A DNA stretch of 64,000 nucleotides, taken from the NCBI RefSeq assembly GCF_027887165.1, contig NC_077228.1, positions 109,663,043-109,727,042 on the forward strand, given 5' to 3'. The DNA is from Monodelphis domestica. Lineage: Eukaryota > Chordata > Mammalia > Didelphimorphia > Didelphidae. Below, piece after piece: positions 35,426 through 46,908 of this stretch. Every line of letters begins with the position of its first letter. Position 1 is the first letter of the stretch. The position numbers were made by a program, and so were the translations under genes. The notes beneath the pieces were generated by a model. It made no database searches. It saw only the letters and a program-made list of their open reading frames with translations, and was not told the DNA's origin.

Positions 35426-35699
35426 GCCTCTTCTATCAAGCTAGCCCCACCCTTATCTCCTAATTATATAAGTCTATGTTCAGATCTAAGTACCTTCTAA
35501 GGAAAAAGATTATGTCAAACTTATGTAATTGATGAGTAACTGATGGCTTTTTCCAAGGAAAAACTCGCTAACTTCTGCTTCCAACCAACCTTAAGCTCTT
35601 GTTCTAATTACCTCTCTTCTCTCTTCTGGCTCTTTCAAGAGGGGTAGCAAAAGATAAATCGAACACTAAACCTGATCATAATCATTCTGCCACAGTTTC

Positions 35700-35885
35700 T
35701 AGAAAAGAGGTTGACATCATTCTCTTCATTTCAAAGAGACAGGAATGTAGATAGGGAAGGGTTAGGCAGCTTGCATAGGGTCTTCCAGTATAGCAGCAGT
35801 GCTAAGGTCAGAAGTGGAAGCCAGGTCCCATAATCATTTAACTCTTCTCTGTTCACTAGGTCACATTTCCCTCAACTTCAAGTTG
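35700..35885 (-). repeat. MIR-type SINE
   Basis: Minus-strand MIR-like: ggttaggcagcttgcatagg, agtgctaaggtcagaagtgg, ctctgttcactaggtcaca. Confidence 0.55.
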
Positions 35886-35999
35886 TCTCTGAAAACTCAC
35901 TGTATATTTTAGCATTAAATAAAAAGTGTTATCTTCCAGTTTACTAAAAGCAAGTACAGGATGCTATCAGACTTCACTGATGTGTTGATTACATTTGCT

Positions 36000-36132
36000 C
36001 AAGTGCTTTTTATTCTTTCTTGCAACTTTTGTTACAAGGAATATTTTGCTGGATAGGAGAAGGGGGAGGGATATATTTGGAAATGACATTGATATAAAAA
36101 CAAAATAAATTTAAGATGTTAAAGAAAAAAAG
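36000..36132 (+). repeat. LINE 3'-end fragment
   Basis: The text ttcttgcaacttttgttaca, agggatatatttggaaatga and an A-tail resemble a marsupial LINE 3' end. A relative is seen at 55150. Confidence 0.45.
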
Positions 36133-36186
36133 TAGATGTGTAGATGTGTCTATGTGTATATGTAGGTGAAAATGTATATTTTATAC

Positions 36187-36575
36187 CTGTAGTAAAACAT
36201 GGTGCATTGTCACCTCCAGTTCTGCCAAGATGTGGGCAGGGTCCTCACTGTCCTCATGGACCTCCAGGTCCTCCTCAGGAATGGTTTCCCACTTGCCCTG
36301 GTGAGAGGCCAGAGTGTGCACTAGTTCATACTGGCCGGGCAATGCCAGGCTGACCTGAGTTTGCTTCCCATTAGTGAAGTGGAGGCGCCGTCGCTTACAG
36401 CTGTCCTCACTGCCCCGTTTGGTGGTAGGTAGTATCTGCTCCCCCAACAGCATGTTCAGTAGCTGGCACTTTGCATTACAGTCCTGGCCCAGGATGAAGA
36501 TACAAGGAAAGCAATTCACAATCAACTGGAGATACTCTTCTTCATGGGGTGGGAAGGAAATGCAGCTCAGGTGGC
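36187..36575 (-). CDS. DSTYK: DSTYK exon 2 (most 5' exon in window)
   Basis: The minus strand, after two bases finishing a codon from exon 1, reads [40 protein letters not shown], and later [20 protein letters not shown], ending [10 protein letters not shown]. It is 389 bp, phase 1 in and 0 out. [14 protein letters not shown] has the look of a P-loop-like nucleotide-binding turn of the GTPase-like N-terminal region; that is inference. The acceptor is GACTTCTAG and the donor is CAG|GTATAA. It matches human from about residue 91. Confidence 0.97.
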
Positions 36576-38949
36576 CTAGAAGTCAACAGGGAAAGAACAG
36601 GGAGAAAGAGACAGAGACTCTTTTAGGATACCAGGGTTTAAAATGAGAAACCTCTGGGACTTTATCAGTTTTTAAAACTGGCAGGAACATAGCCTGACCT
36701 ATTAAAATAGTGTTCAAATATCCCTGATCACAATCGGTGATTTCTATCCAAGGTTAAGTTATAGTTAGCTAATCCACCTATCTCTCTCTTACTTTATAAA
36801 TGGCCAGTCAAGGACGTCTGCCACAAAAAATTAACTCATAAATAAGCATATAGTCAATAGAACTTGGCTTCTCAAGGCAAAGCTGGCTAGAGCATGTAAA
36901 CTTCCAAGGAAAATTCAAATCCAGCAATGGGGAAATCATCTACCTAACCAATGGGAAAATCCAATGTATATACATATGAAGCACACACACATCCTTAATG
37001 AATTTTTTCTAGGTTTATGCTGTTGTCACCATTTATAGGGCAAATCATATACATAAATGTACATGCATACAATCCTATTGCATTTAAATGAGGATAAATT
37101 CTAGTAAAATATTCTGAACATATACTAATAAGCTTTGGAGGCTTTCCCAGTTCTCTTCTTGACATGCAATGATGGCAACACAGCTGTTAGCCCCTTCTAC
37201 AATCAAAAAGAGACCAATTAAATATCAGTACCAGCTTCCTTCAATCCCAAACTGGTAAAACATTCAATGAAGACAAGAAGGCAGTGGCCTGCTAAGATAA
37301 GTCCAACCAAATCTAGAAGACAGGAATTTTCTCTCCAGTCTCTTAAAACAAAGGGAAAACTTTCCTCTGTTACTCTTCTCTCTCTAAATGATCACAGTTC
37401 CTCAGGATGGTTGTTTTGTTTCCCAAATAGATTCAAATACCCCCAAGACAGAGGAAAAGCACCTTCCTAAAGCACCAAGGCAAGCTAGGGCAGCTTTGTG
37501 AAAGCCAGCACTGGTAGCCTACCTTTCACTCTGGGTCAGGTCCTCACCTTGCCTAACAAGTCAGGTTGGTCTGGAGCAAGGGCCATGGGCAGACAAACAC
37601 AAACTTTCTTGCCTTTAAATACACAAAAAGTGCAGTTCTAGAGATAGACCTCCATTCCAAATGCAGTCGTCCAAACTAGGATCCGGGGGTGAGTGCTCAC
37701 TCACAGGGAGCGCCATCTGGGAGTATCAGGCCTATGCTGTGCCATTGGACCAATACCAAGCTGTTCACTTTGCACAGTGTAGCTGGAGGAAGTCTGGCTC
37801 ATGTAAGGTGTCACACTTCCAAATGAACCAGTCTGGCTATGAAATACTTCTGGCTGGTCCCCACACCTCCTCCTCCCTCACAGAATTCTGCACCAACATG
37901 AGGAACACAAAAGCAGAGCTATGCCTTCAAGAAATCTGCTCTCACCTTTGGCAGGGGAAGCCTCCCCACAGTCCTTCAAGCCCCTTCCCTTCATTTGCAT
38001 AAACATCAACCTGAGAAGAGTTTCATTAGCAATAGTAGAAATGCCACAGAAGAGTAGCTTAAATAAGAAAATCAGGCATGCTCACTATTCCTGTGGAAAG
38101 GCAAGTTTTCTGGAAGCATTGACTGGTACCTCTTTAGGGCAAGGTGAGCAAAACACTATCACAAAACATGGTGTCTCCCTCAGAAGTGGAGGGCAAAGGA
38201 CATAGACTCCCTTATTCTCATATTCACTTTGCACATGGAGAAGGGAACTCCTTGGGTCAGAACCTGCTCATGACTGGTAATAGAGTCTTATACACAGCAA
38301 CATACACTTTAAAGCAGCCAAATAGGCAGCAAACTAAAAGAGGCAGTCTCCCTAAACACATCTTTCATTTCAAAATGGAAGATGAATAAGTGTGGAAAAT
38401 GATGACTCCCTTAATTGTTTTGCAGAATTTTAAATGCAACAAAAGCCTTAGTCTGAGATATCAAGGAGCCTTTGAGGCTTTCAGCACTCCCCTAGGTGAA
38501 TACCTAACCTGTCTTTCTTTCCTTGTCAGGCCTCCTCTAATGTCTGGAGCCTCTACCTGGGCTCCTTTACTCTTAACCCCCTAACAAACTTCTAATGAGA
38601 AACCAGATGACCTACAGGGTCCCTTTCAACCCAAGATTCTATGTCCCAGCACTGAAGAGCATAGGCTTAAACTGAGCAATTAGAAATCAACACCAACTAA
38701 AACTAGGCTAAATGCTATGATCAGCAAGGAGAGGCCTAAAATTCTCTGAGGCTGTCTGGTTTATGAGGAAGGCAGAAAAACACAGCCCATCTGCCAAAAC
38801 CACAGCTGACACACCCATTTTATTCATCTGACCTAAACTACCACCCAACCCAGATATTAAAATATTCACCAACATAGAACAAACGCACTAAAGAATCAAA
38901 CCTGAGACCACTAAGAAGAAAACTTTCATTTGTATCTGTATCATTTCTT
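36576..38949. other. intron 1, unannotated stretch
   Basis: About 2.4 kb with no recognised repeat. It has an open frame on the plus strand at 37661-38002 without known similarity. The base composition is slightly more mixed than the rest of the intron. No exon was called. Confidence 0.45.
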
Positions 38950-39163
38950 TTTTATTATTCTTATTAAAAAACCCTTACCTTCCATCTTGGAATCGGTACT
39001 GTGCATTGGTTCTAAGGCAGAAGAGTGGTAAGGGCTAGGCAATGGGGGTTAAGTGACTTGTCCAGGGTCACACAGCTGGGAACTGTCTGAGGCCACATTT
39101 GAACCCAGGACCTCCCATCTCTAGGCCTGGCTCTCAATCCACTGAGCTAACCAGCTGCCCCCT
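38950..39163 (-). repeat. SINE1-type SINE with 14-bp target duplication
   Basis: Full-length reverse-complement SINE1 flanked by ctgtatcatttctt at 38936-38949 and 39164-39177. Confidence 0.95.
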
Positions 39164-39289
39164 CTGTATCATTTCTTAATTTAGTGAGTTTAGAGAGCAT
39201 CTCAGTAGGAACAAAGCTAACTTTCCTGGTTGTTTTCTCCAGACATTCAATTCCTTTGCTTCTCCCTTCTGACTTTTGGCCTTTTTAAA

Positions 39290-39930
39290 AGCTTTTAGGA
39301 AAAAGACTTGTACAAGAATATTCATAGCTGCACTCTTTGTGGTGGCAAAAAATTGGAAAATGAGGGGATGCCCTTCAATTGGGGAATGGCTGAACAAATT
39401 GTGGTATATGTTGGTGATGGAATACTATTGTGCTCAAAGGAAAAATAAAATGAAGGAATTCCATGGGAACTGGAACAACCTCCAGGAAGTGATGCAGAGT
39501 GAGAGGAGCAGAACCAAGAGAACATTGTACACAGAGACTGATGCACTGAGGTACAATCAAATGTAATGGACTTCTCCATTAGTGGCAATGCAATGACCCT
39601 GAACAACTTCGAGGAACCCATGAGGAAAACCACTATCCATATCCAGAGGAAACACAGTGGGAATAGAAACACAGAAGAAAAACAACTGCTTGAATACATG
39701 GGTCGAAGGGATGTGGTTGGGGATGTAGACTCTAAATGAATATCCTAGTGTAAACAACAACATGGAAATAGGTTCTGATCAAGGACACATGTAATACCCA
39801 GTGGAATTGCACGTTGATTATGGGAAGAGTGGGTGGAGGGGAGGGAGGGAAATAATGTGATTATTGTAACCAAGGAATAATGTTCTAAATTGACTAAATA
39901 AATTAATTCAAATGAAAAAAAAATAAAAGA
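39290..39930 (+). mobile_element. L1 3' end, 5'-truncated
   Basis: Starts in the ORF2 C-terminal block (KTCTRIFIAALFVVAKNWKM, GCPSIGEWLNKLWYMLVMEY), followed by the 3' UTR and A-tail. It closely matches the copies at 30240 and 45756. Frame-broken. Confidence 0.9.
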
Positions 39931-40564
39931 TCAGGCAGAGACATGGAAATGAAATTGTTCCCAGATAGCTTCTATGGTCGAAGATTTGGCAGAGAAGGAG
40001 CTTTCCATTATGGGCTTGAATGACTTCATAAGATAACTAAAAATTTCAAATATGAAAGACCCTTCCTGGTCCACTATAGATCAAAGGGCTGACTGAATTA
40101 AATAAAGGACTCTTCCTATTCATTTAAAAAAAAACACACATACTTGGAGCACACAGTTTAAAATCTTCAGGCTAACAGTGGGAGGGGAAGAACAAAACCT
40201 GTTTCTGACCTGGAACAGCTGTTTTACAGAGAGTCAAAGAACTGAGTTTCTTTATAATTAATGCCACAGCATCTGTATATGGCACTGCCAGAAGGTAAAC
40301 AGCATGACTTCTTAAGGGCCAGTTAATTTGGCCAACTCCCCAATGCTTTCCACTGACCTCCCCTGGTAGTGGAGCAGAATTGTGGCCCTCCAAGTAGCAG
40401 AACAAGAAGCTAAACCAAAGCACTCACCCCAGCCCCTCAGGTAAGTACCTCTAAGAACCCCTTCTGAACAGAAGGTTCTTAATGTATAAAATGAGGGAGG
40501 TAGGCTAGATCTTCTCTAAGTTTCCTTTTACTTGTAAAAGCATAAAGGTCTCTTCAAACATTGT

Positions 40565-40600
40565 TATACACACACACACAAAAAAAAAATGTAGAAATCA
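40565..40600. repeat. (CA)n / A-run
   Basis: Short CA repeat followed by an A-run. Confidence 0.6.
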
Positions 40601-40627
40601 ATACCGAGTTTAGATTTTTTCTCCCCT

Positions 40628-40865
40628 AATGATAATAATAATAACAGCTAACAGTATAGAGTACTTTAAGGTTTTCGAAGGCTTTACAAATAATATCTTC
40701 ATTTTATCTCCACAGCAAACCTGCTATTATTATCCCCATTTTACAGATGAAGAAACTGAGGCAGAGGTGAAGTGACTTCTCCGAGGTCTCACAGATAATA
40801 AATGTCTGATGCTAGATTTGAATTCAGACCTTCCTACCTCTATGTTCAGTATTCTGTCCGCCTTA
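40628..40865 (-). repeat. CORE-SINE (MIR-related)
   Basis: Minus-strand: cattttacagatgaagaaac, aggtgaagtgacttctccga, tttgaattcagaccttccta. Confidence 0.8.
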
Positions 40866-40960
40866 TAAAACACAACTTGATGAACTGGAGTCAGAGAATT
40901 TAATTTGAATCCTGCTTCCCAACAGTTGTGACAAAAAGTAAGTCAACTAAAACCACTCTA
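40866..40960 (+). repeat. MIR-type SINE, part before LTR
   Basis: Text such as gaactggagtcagagaattt and tttgaatcctgcttcc; it is continued after the LTR by agccagtttcctcatctgta. Confidence 0.6.
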
Positions 40961-41884
40961 TGTGGGAAGCCATCAAGCCCACACTGTCTGACATGGTCAC
41001 ACATGAGTTCCAGAGTTGCAAAGCGAAAGGAATAAGGCACCCACAGAACCTCCCCCCCCTCTGTGTGACTTCTCTCTCTAATGGAATTGTTATGATTACT
41101 GTTCCCTCCCCAATACAGGAGAAATAATATTAGAGCAAAGTCTTATAGGGTTAACACACATATATCCCACCTTAATCCCCCCAGATTATTACCCTAAAAG
41201 ATTACATTCCCAGAATTAAAAACTAAAGATACCCATAACCCCCCTCTTTTCCCTCTCCACAGAGTTATATTCACTCCCGTTATAAGCCAGGCAAGCCAAG
41301 AACATCAATAACCATCAAGCCCAGGTCGACAGGACACACCTTGCTTGTTTCTTATGTTACAATAGCCAGAAGCAATATCTCCAGGTACCCAAGTGAAACA
41401 CAAGAAAAATGTGACTTGTAAATTGAGGAAAACCCCAAATCTGGTCTGTCATCAAATTGCCTTCTAACCATGTACCTGGCTACAAAACATTTTGTTAACC
41501 ATCTCCTAAGTAATTGTGATTGATTGTGAAAGCTGACCAAAAGTAACAATGATTCTCCTTAGGTCAGGGAGAACTAACCTCTGGATCACTCTGTTTATGT
41601 CATTCATCTATAGCAACAATGTTTCACTGACTATCTCCCTAGGCTTCTTGACTGTTGTTAGGTTCAATGGAAACATGTATGTTGAGAATGAAACTGTGTG
41701 CCAAGTAGATGTGTGATGATGAGGGTATAAAATAAAGCCAGGCCTCAGCCAAGGCGGAGCAGATTATCCTGTGAGACCTGTGCTGCAGGTTGAATGTGAA
41801 AGCTGTGTCCCATCCATCATTCTGCCAACACCATCCCACCTCCAAGACCCCATCCCCTGTGGGAGGCTGGCCCACCCCAAAGCA
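40961..41884 (+). mobile_element. solo LTR, same ERVK-like family as 34159
   Basis: Starts TGTGGGAAGCC and ends in CA, with a perfect 6-bp target duplication actcta (40955-40960 and 41885-41890). Shares long blocks with the LTR at 34159, including tggaaacatgtatgttgaga and the tataaaataaagcc promoter region near 41725. It is longer than the other copy. No internal region is attached. It interrupts a MIR-type SINE, so it is younger than that SINE. Confidence 0.88.
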
Positions 41885-41930
41885 ACTCTAAGCCAGTTTC
41901 CTCATCTGTAAAATAAGTTCATAGGATCAA
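41885..41930 (+). repeat. MIR-type SINE, part after LTR
   Basis: agccagtttcctcatctgta followed by aaataagttc, the MIR core displaced by the LTR. Confidence 0.6.
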
Positions 41931-42038
41931 AGAGCTGAAAGGAACCTTAGAGGTTCTCTGATCTAACCCCATTATTTTACAGATAAAGGAATTTAGGACT
42001 AAGGGAAGTTAAGTGAGTTGGCCACAATTATATGATAT
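41931..42038 (-). repeat. MIR-type SINE, part 1
   Basis: Minus-strand MIR: ggaaccttagaggttctctg, attttacagataaaggaatt, ttaagtgagttggccac. Interrupted by a SINE1. Confidence 0.7.
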
Positions 42039-42240
42039 ATTTTTTTAAACCCTTACCTTCTGTCTTGGAGTCAATACTGTGTATTGGCTCCAAGGCAGAA
42101 GAGTGGTAAGGGCTAGGCAATGGGGGTTAAGTGACTTGCCTAGGGTCACACAGCTGGGAAGTGTCTGAGGTCAAATTTGAACCTAGGACCTCCCGTCTCT
42201 AGGCCTAACTCTCAATCCACTGAGCCACCCAGATGCCCCC
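42039..42240 (-). repeat. SINE1-type SINE with 16-bp target duplication
   Basis: Full-length SINE1 in reverse complement, flanked by cacaattatatgatat at 42023-42038 and 42241-42256. Inserted in a MIR. Confidence 0.95.
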
Positions 42241-42256
42241 CACAATTATATGATAT

Positions 42257-42340
42257 TAAGAGGCAAAGCTGAAATGTGAACCATACCCCCTAACTCCAGC
42301 ACTTTCTCCACTGGACCATTCTGCCTTCTTAATACTCCCC
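42257..42340 (-). repeat. MIR-type SINE, part 2
   Basis: Continues the MIR after the SINE1: agaggcaaagctgaaatgtg, actccagcactttctccact. Confidence 0.65.
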
Positions 42341-42524
42341 ACATTACCACACAGAGCTGTTGTGAAGAGCCATGTGAAGAGCCATGTGTAAGAGCCATGA
42401 TTGGATGTGTTAGGGGAGTTTAGATCAAAGCAGACTATCTTGTAAGAGATTATTTCTAAATGGACTAAATGATGTCTCGGGTCTCAACCTCTGCAGAGAG
42501 GAGTAACAAGCAATTCCATTTAAT

Positions 42525-42840
42525 TAAACAAGTATTTATGATGTCCTTGCAGTGTGCAGGCATCACACAAAGGCCAACAAAACACAAATGAAACAGTCCT
42601 TGCCCTCAAACAGCTTATATTATGCGTTGGGGAGCCAACACCTAAACAGATAAGCAAATAAAATACAAGTTAAGTTCAAAGTAATTTGGGAAAGGAAGGT
42701 GGAAAAGAGCACTAATAACTGAAAGATTCGGAAAAGACTTCCTCCAGGAGGAGGTCCATGAGTCTGGGCAGGTTTTACACAGAACTCTATACAGGCTTCA
42801 AAAGATAAGGCTAACACTAAGAAAAAATTAAGCTCCATTT
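42525..42840 (-). repeat. L2 LINE 3' part
   Basis: In reverse complement this gives an L2-like tail; the block gtccttgccctcaaacagct and the flanking run are also found, diverged, at 49470. Confidence 0.45.
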
Positions 42841-43074
42841 TCTAGTTCAAGGTCTCTGTCAATATACTTGAAAAGTTCCCAACTAAAACCAAACCAATAT
42901 GGCCCTCTCGATCAATAGTAAAGCTGCTAAGAATCAATAGCAAAAATAGAGCATAAAAGGACCACTGGAACTACTAGGCCACCAGATGATCAAAGTTTCA
43001 TCACAACTTTGTGATAGCAATGAAATGCCACTTTGAGTCTTTACAGAACTTTTCTTTTTAAAAAAATGCATTTC

Positions 43075-43275
43075 AGGGGCAATTAACTAGGTGGGTCAGG
43101 CCTGGAGGTGGGAGGTCCTGAGTTCAAATATGGCCTCAGACATTGCCTAGCTGTGTGACCCTGGGCAAGTCACTTAACCCCAAATTCCCATCCCTTACCA
43201 CTCTTCTGTCTTATAACCAATACCTAGTATTGATTCTAAGATGGAAAGTAAGGGTTTCAAAGAAAAGAAAAATAA
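43075..43275 (+). repeat. SINE1-type SINE
   Basis: Begins aggggcaattaactaggtgg and ends gattctaagatggaaagtaa. The tRNA-like head is shortened. Confidence 0.85.
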
Positions 43276-43617
43276 ATCTTACAGCAATTCTCAGAAAATA
43301 TTAGTTTCAAGTTCACATTTTTTCTCTTAAAGACAAAAACAAAAAACCATATTACTATCCTCCCCTCCTTATGGTAACTGGTGATCTATTATCATTAGGT
43401 TACTGGTAATGTCAGCAAACAAGACAGTCACTTTTTACAATGACAGGTATGACTCTGTATTGGGCCATTTTTATTGTACCATCAGATGCTGAATAGAGTT
43501 ATGAAAACACAGATTTAAGAACAGGCAAAGTAAACCTAACCTGATTACATGGAATGGAACCAGCTAACTTGACCTAAATAGTACTATTTTCTAACCCACT
43601 GAACTAATCAGCCCTAG

Positions 43618-43620
<3 letters not shown>

Positions 43621-43686
<66 letters not shown>

Positions 43687-43687
43687 A
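43621..43687. repeat. (CT)n(CA)n compound microsatellite
   Basis: About 20 CT units run directly into about 12 CA units. Confidence 0.95.
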
Positions 43688-44106
43688 AATTGCTTATAAT
43701 GTTTTGTTTCTCATGGACTAAGTATGCATGAGATAAAAGGAAGGACATGTGCAAAAAAAAAAGAGGAAAAGAAATATTTCAATTGAGAAAGACATTAATA
43801 CTGACTGGTAGTACAATTTACTATCATCATTCCTACCATGAGCTCCAAAATGGCAAGCCACAAAATCCCTGACGGTTGAGACAGACAGAAATACTACAAT
43901 CTAAAAAATGAGTTTCTTTATCATTTTTGAACAAGTCCTCTGAGCCCTGAGCTATAGGCTCTGAATTCTAGAGAAAGCAAGCCAACTCTGGAGGATAAAA
44001 AACTAGACCTACATTTGGATAGTCTGAGTTTGGAAGAGTTTAGGTTTCTAGAATCCATTTCTGGTCAAGTCATACCAGGTGTTGTGGGTTGTAGAAAGTA
44101 TTTTTT

Positions 44107-44825
44107 GTGGAGGGAAATTTGGAACTATATGCAAAGGGCTTTAAAAGACTACCTGACCTTTGATCCAGCCATAGCACTGCTAGTTTTGTACCCCAAATAA
44201 ATAATAGGGGGAAAGACTTGTACAAAAATATTTATAGCCACATTCTTTGTGTTGGCAAAAAATTGGAAAATGGGGGGGGGGGTGTCCATCAATTGGAGAA
44301 TGGCTCGATAAATTGTGGTATATGTTGGTGATGGAATATTATTGTACTGAAAGGAATAATGAACTAGAGGAATTTCATGTGAACTGGAATGACCTCCAGG
44401 AACTGATGCTGAGTGAAAGAAGCAGAACCAGAATAACACTGTACACAAAGATTGATACATTATGGCACAATCAAATATTATTAATAGACTTTTCTACTAG
44501 CAGCAATGCAATGACCCAGGACAATCCAGAGGAATTTATGAGAAAGAATGATATCCACATCCAGAGAAAGAACTGTGGGAGTAGGAATACAGAAGAAAAA
44601 CATGATCGATCACACAGTTCAATAGGGGTATGATTAAGGTTTTGATGTTAAAGGATCACTCTACTGCAAATATGAATAATGTGGAAATAGGTTTTGAACA
44701 ACAATACATGAATAACCCAGTGGAACTAACTGCTTGTCAGCTCTGAAAAGGGGGAGTGAAGGGGAGAGGGGATCCCGAATCATGTAACCATGGAAAAATA
44801 TTTTAAATTTTAAAACAATAACAAA
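44107..44825 (+). mobile_element. L1 3' end, 5'-truncated, older
   Basis: ORF2 end text (tttgatccagccatagcact, gtgtccatcaattggagaat) and a 3' UTR ending cttgtcagctctgaaaagg plus an A-rich tail. More diverged than the copies at 39290 and 45756. Confidence 0.88.
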
Positions 44826-45174
44826 AGCACCTCTGCCTCATAGCAGAGAAACTTGCCTAGCAGAACTAATCTAGGAAGGTTGTCCATAGGGACCAACCTG
44901 TAGCCAAGTATTCACAGGCAAAAAGACACAAGAAGGTTATGCCAAACATCCAGATTTTCCTCTTTACTTCCACAGTGCTCATTTCAGTAGAAGGTCAGGA
45001 AAGCTTTCTAGGCCTATGTGGGCACTGGGCTTCTAAGCTCACAAAATTTTTATTTCTCCTCAACTTTTTCAATGCCCATGGAAATCAAAAAGTCTGACTG
45101 CACTGCTATCTTCTAATTGAGATAAATAGAACTCTTGTGAGGAAAAAGATATTCTGAAGAATAAGTGAACACAC

Positions 45175-45300
45175 AAATACATATATATACACACATATAC
45201 AAATATGTACATATACATATACACATACATATATAAACCATGTGTATTTATTTTTATTTATATATATATATACACACATATGTATATATATATATATTTC
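45175..45300. repeat. (TA)n/(CA)n-rich simple repeat
   Basis: Alternating TATA, CACA and TACATA runs; the plus and minus open frames here are low-complexity artefacts. Confidence 0.9.
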
Positions 45301-45755
45301 CTTCCATTGGTTTTCAAAAGGCAACTTTTATTAGCATCTGGGAGGAGGCAGATTCTTTCTAAGCTCCCTACCCTGTGGGAGTCATCTAAGTTCAGGAAAA
45401 ATTCAGTCAGTTGACAAAGGTCTGAGGCTGACTTTCAGGTGTTCCTTCTATGCTACTACAGCAGATTCAGAGTAAAAGGACCAAAAATGGCAGATGGGTA
45501 AGAGAGCTGCATTTCAAAGAATCCAGTGAGAGCAGCTATTCCCTTGAAATAAGCCAAACTCCATATGGCATAGAAGATTTCTGTGAAGTATATATAAGTT
45601 GGTTTTCCAAAGGTATCTCAACTCATAATTCAAAAGAATGACCCAAAGGAACATTCAACAAAGTACAACAAATCTGGGTCTCGGGGAAAGAATAATAGAG
45701 GGAATTTCATCAAATAAGAAAAGTGCGGCATGACCCATCAAGAAAAGCAAGCAAG

Positions 45756-46680
45756 ATAATAAGCACATGAAAAAGTGTTCTATATCTCTTATAATCAGAG
45801 AGCTGTAAATCAAAACAACTCTGAGGTATCACCTCACACCTAGCAGATTGGCTAACATGACAGCAAAGGAAAGTAATGAATGCTGGAGGGGATGTGGCAA
45901 AGTCGGGACATTAATGCATTGTTGGTGGAGTTGTGAATTGATCCAACCATTCTAGAGGGCAATTTGGAACTATGCCCAAAGGACGATAAAAGACTGTCTG
46001 CCCTTTGATCCAGCCATAGCACTGCTGGGTTTGTACCCCCAAAGAGATAATAAGGAAAAAGACATGTACAAGAATATTCATAGCTTTGCTCTTTGTGGTG
46101 GCAAAAAAATTGGAAAATATGGGGATGCCCTTCAATTGGGGAATGGCTGAACAAATTGTGGTATATGTTGGTGATGGAATACTATTGTGCTCAAAGGAAT
46201 AATAAACTGGAAGAATTCCATGTGGACTGGAATGACCTCCAGGAAGTGATGCAGAGCGAAAGGAGCAGAACCAGGAAAAACATTGTACACAGAGACTGAA
46301 ACACTGTGGTACAATAGAACGTAATGGACGTCTCCATTAGTGTCAATACAATGTCCCTAAACATTCTGCAGGGATCTAGGAGAAAAAACACTATCCACAA
46401 GCAAAAGACAAATTGTGGGAGTAAAAACACCAAAGAAAAGCAACCGTTTGACTATAAGTGTTGAGGGGACATGAATGAGGAGAGACTAAATGAACACCCT
46501 AATACAAATACCAACAACACAGAAATGGGTTTGAATCAAGGACACATGTGATAACCAGTAGAATCGTGCGTCGGCTAGGGGAGGAGTGGGGGGGGGGGGG
46601 AGGAAAAGAAAATGATCTTTGTTTCCAAGGAACAATGTTTGAAAATGACAAAATAAAATAATGTTTAAATTGGAAAAAAA
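45756..46680 (+). mobile_element. L1 3' end with perfect 16-bp target duplication
   Basis: A 925-bp, 5'-truncated L1 carrying ORF2 C-terminal text and 3' UTR. It is bounded by aagaaaagcaagcaag at 45740-45755 and 46681-46696. Frame-broken; not active. The perfect duplication suggests a comparatively young insertion. Confidence 0.95.
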
Positions 46681-46908
46681 AAGAAAAGCAAGCAAGAGCC
46701 TAACTGTATCTATATCCTCATCATCCCTAGGGAGCTGAGTTTCCACATTTTACCATTTGGTATTCTAAGACACAGAGAATTTAATTACTAGTCCAAGGTC
46801 ACACTGGCGGTCTACATTCTCAGTTTGGTCCCTACCTATCTGACTAGAGTAGCCTTACTTTTTGAGTACCAGTCTTCAAAATGAGCCAATGGTTTTCAAC
46901 CAGAATAC

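Larger units (their letters stand above)
2925..36575 (-). other. DSTYK: DSTYK gene, exons 2-13 and 3' UTR (5' end outside window)
   Basis: Twelve minus-strand exons translate, in order and in consistent phase, into about 843 residues that match what I know of human DSTYK (929 residues). The product is a large cytoplasmic protein kinase with a long regulatory N-terminal part and a C-terminal kinase domain. In the established literature it acts in FGF-receptor/ERK signalling and cell-death control, with human variants in urinary tract malformation (CAKUT1) and spastic paraplegia SPG23. Only exon 1, carrying the start codon and roughly the first 90 residues, is missing; it must lie beyond 64000. 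Summed coding length here is 2534 bp including the stop. Every intron border follows GT/AG. No disabling change was found in the twelve exons. Identity is certain from protein similarity; UTR limits are inferred. Confidence 0.97.

Noticed and set aside
37661-38205. Open frames on the plus strand in intron 1
   Set aside because: No protein similarity, no splice or promoter context that convinces, and overlapping frames of equal length.
45106-45414. Tyr/Ile/Val-rich frames resembling membrane peptides
   Set aside because: Produced by TA/CA simple repeats.
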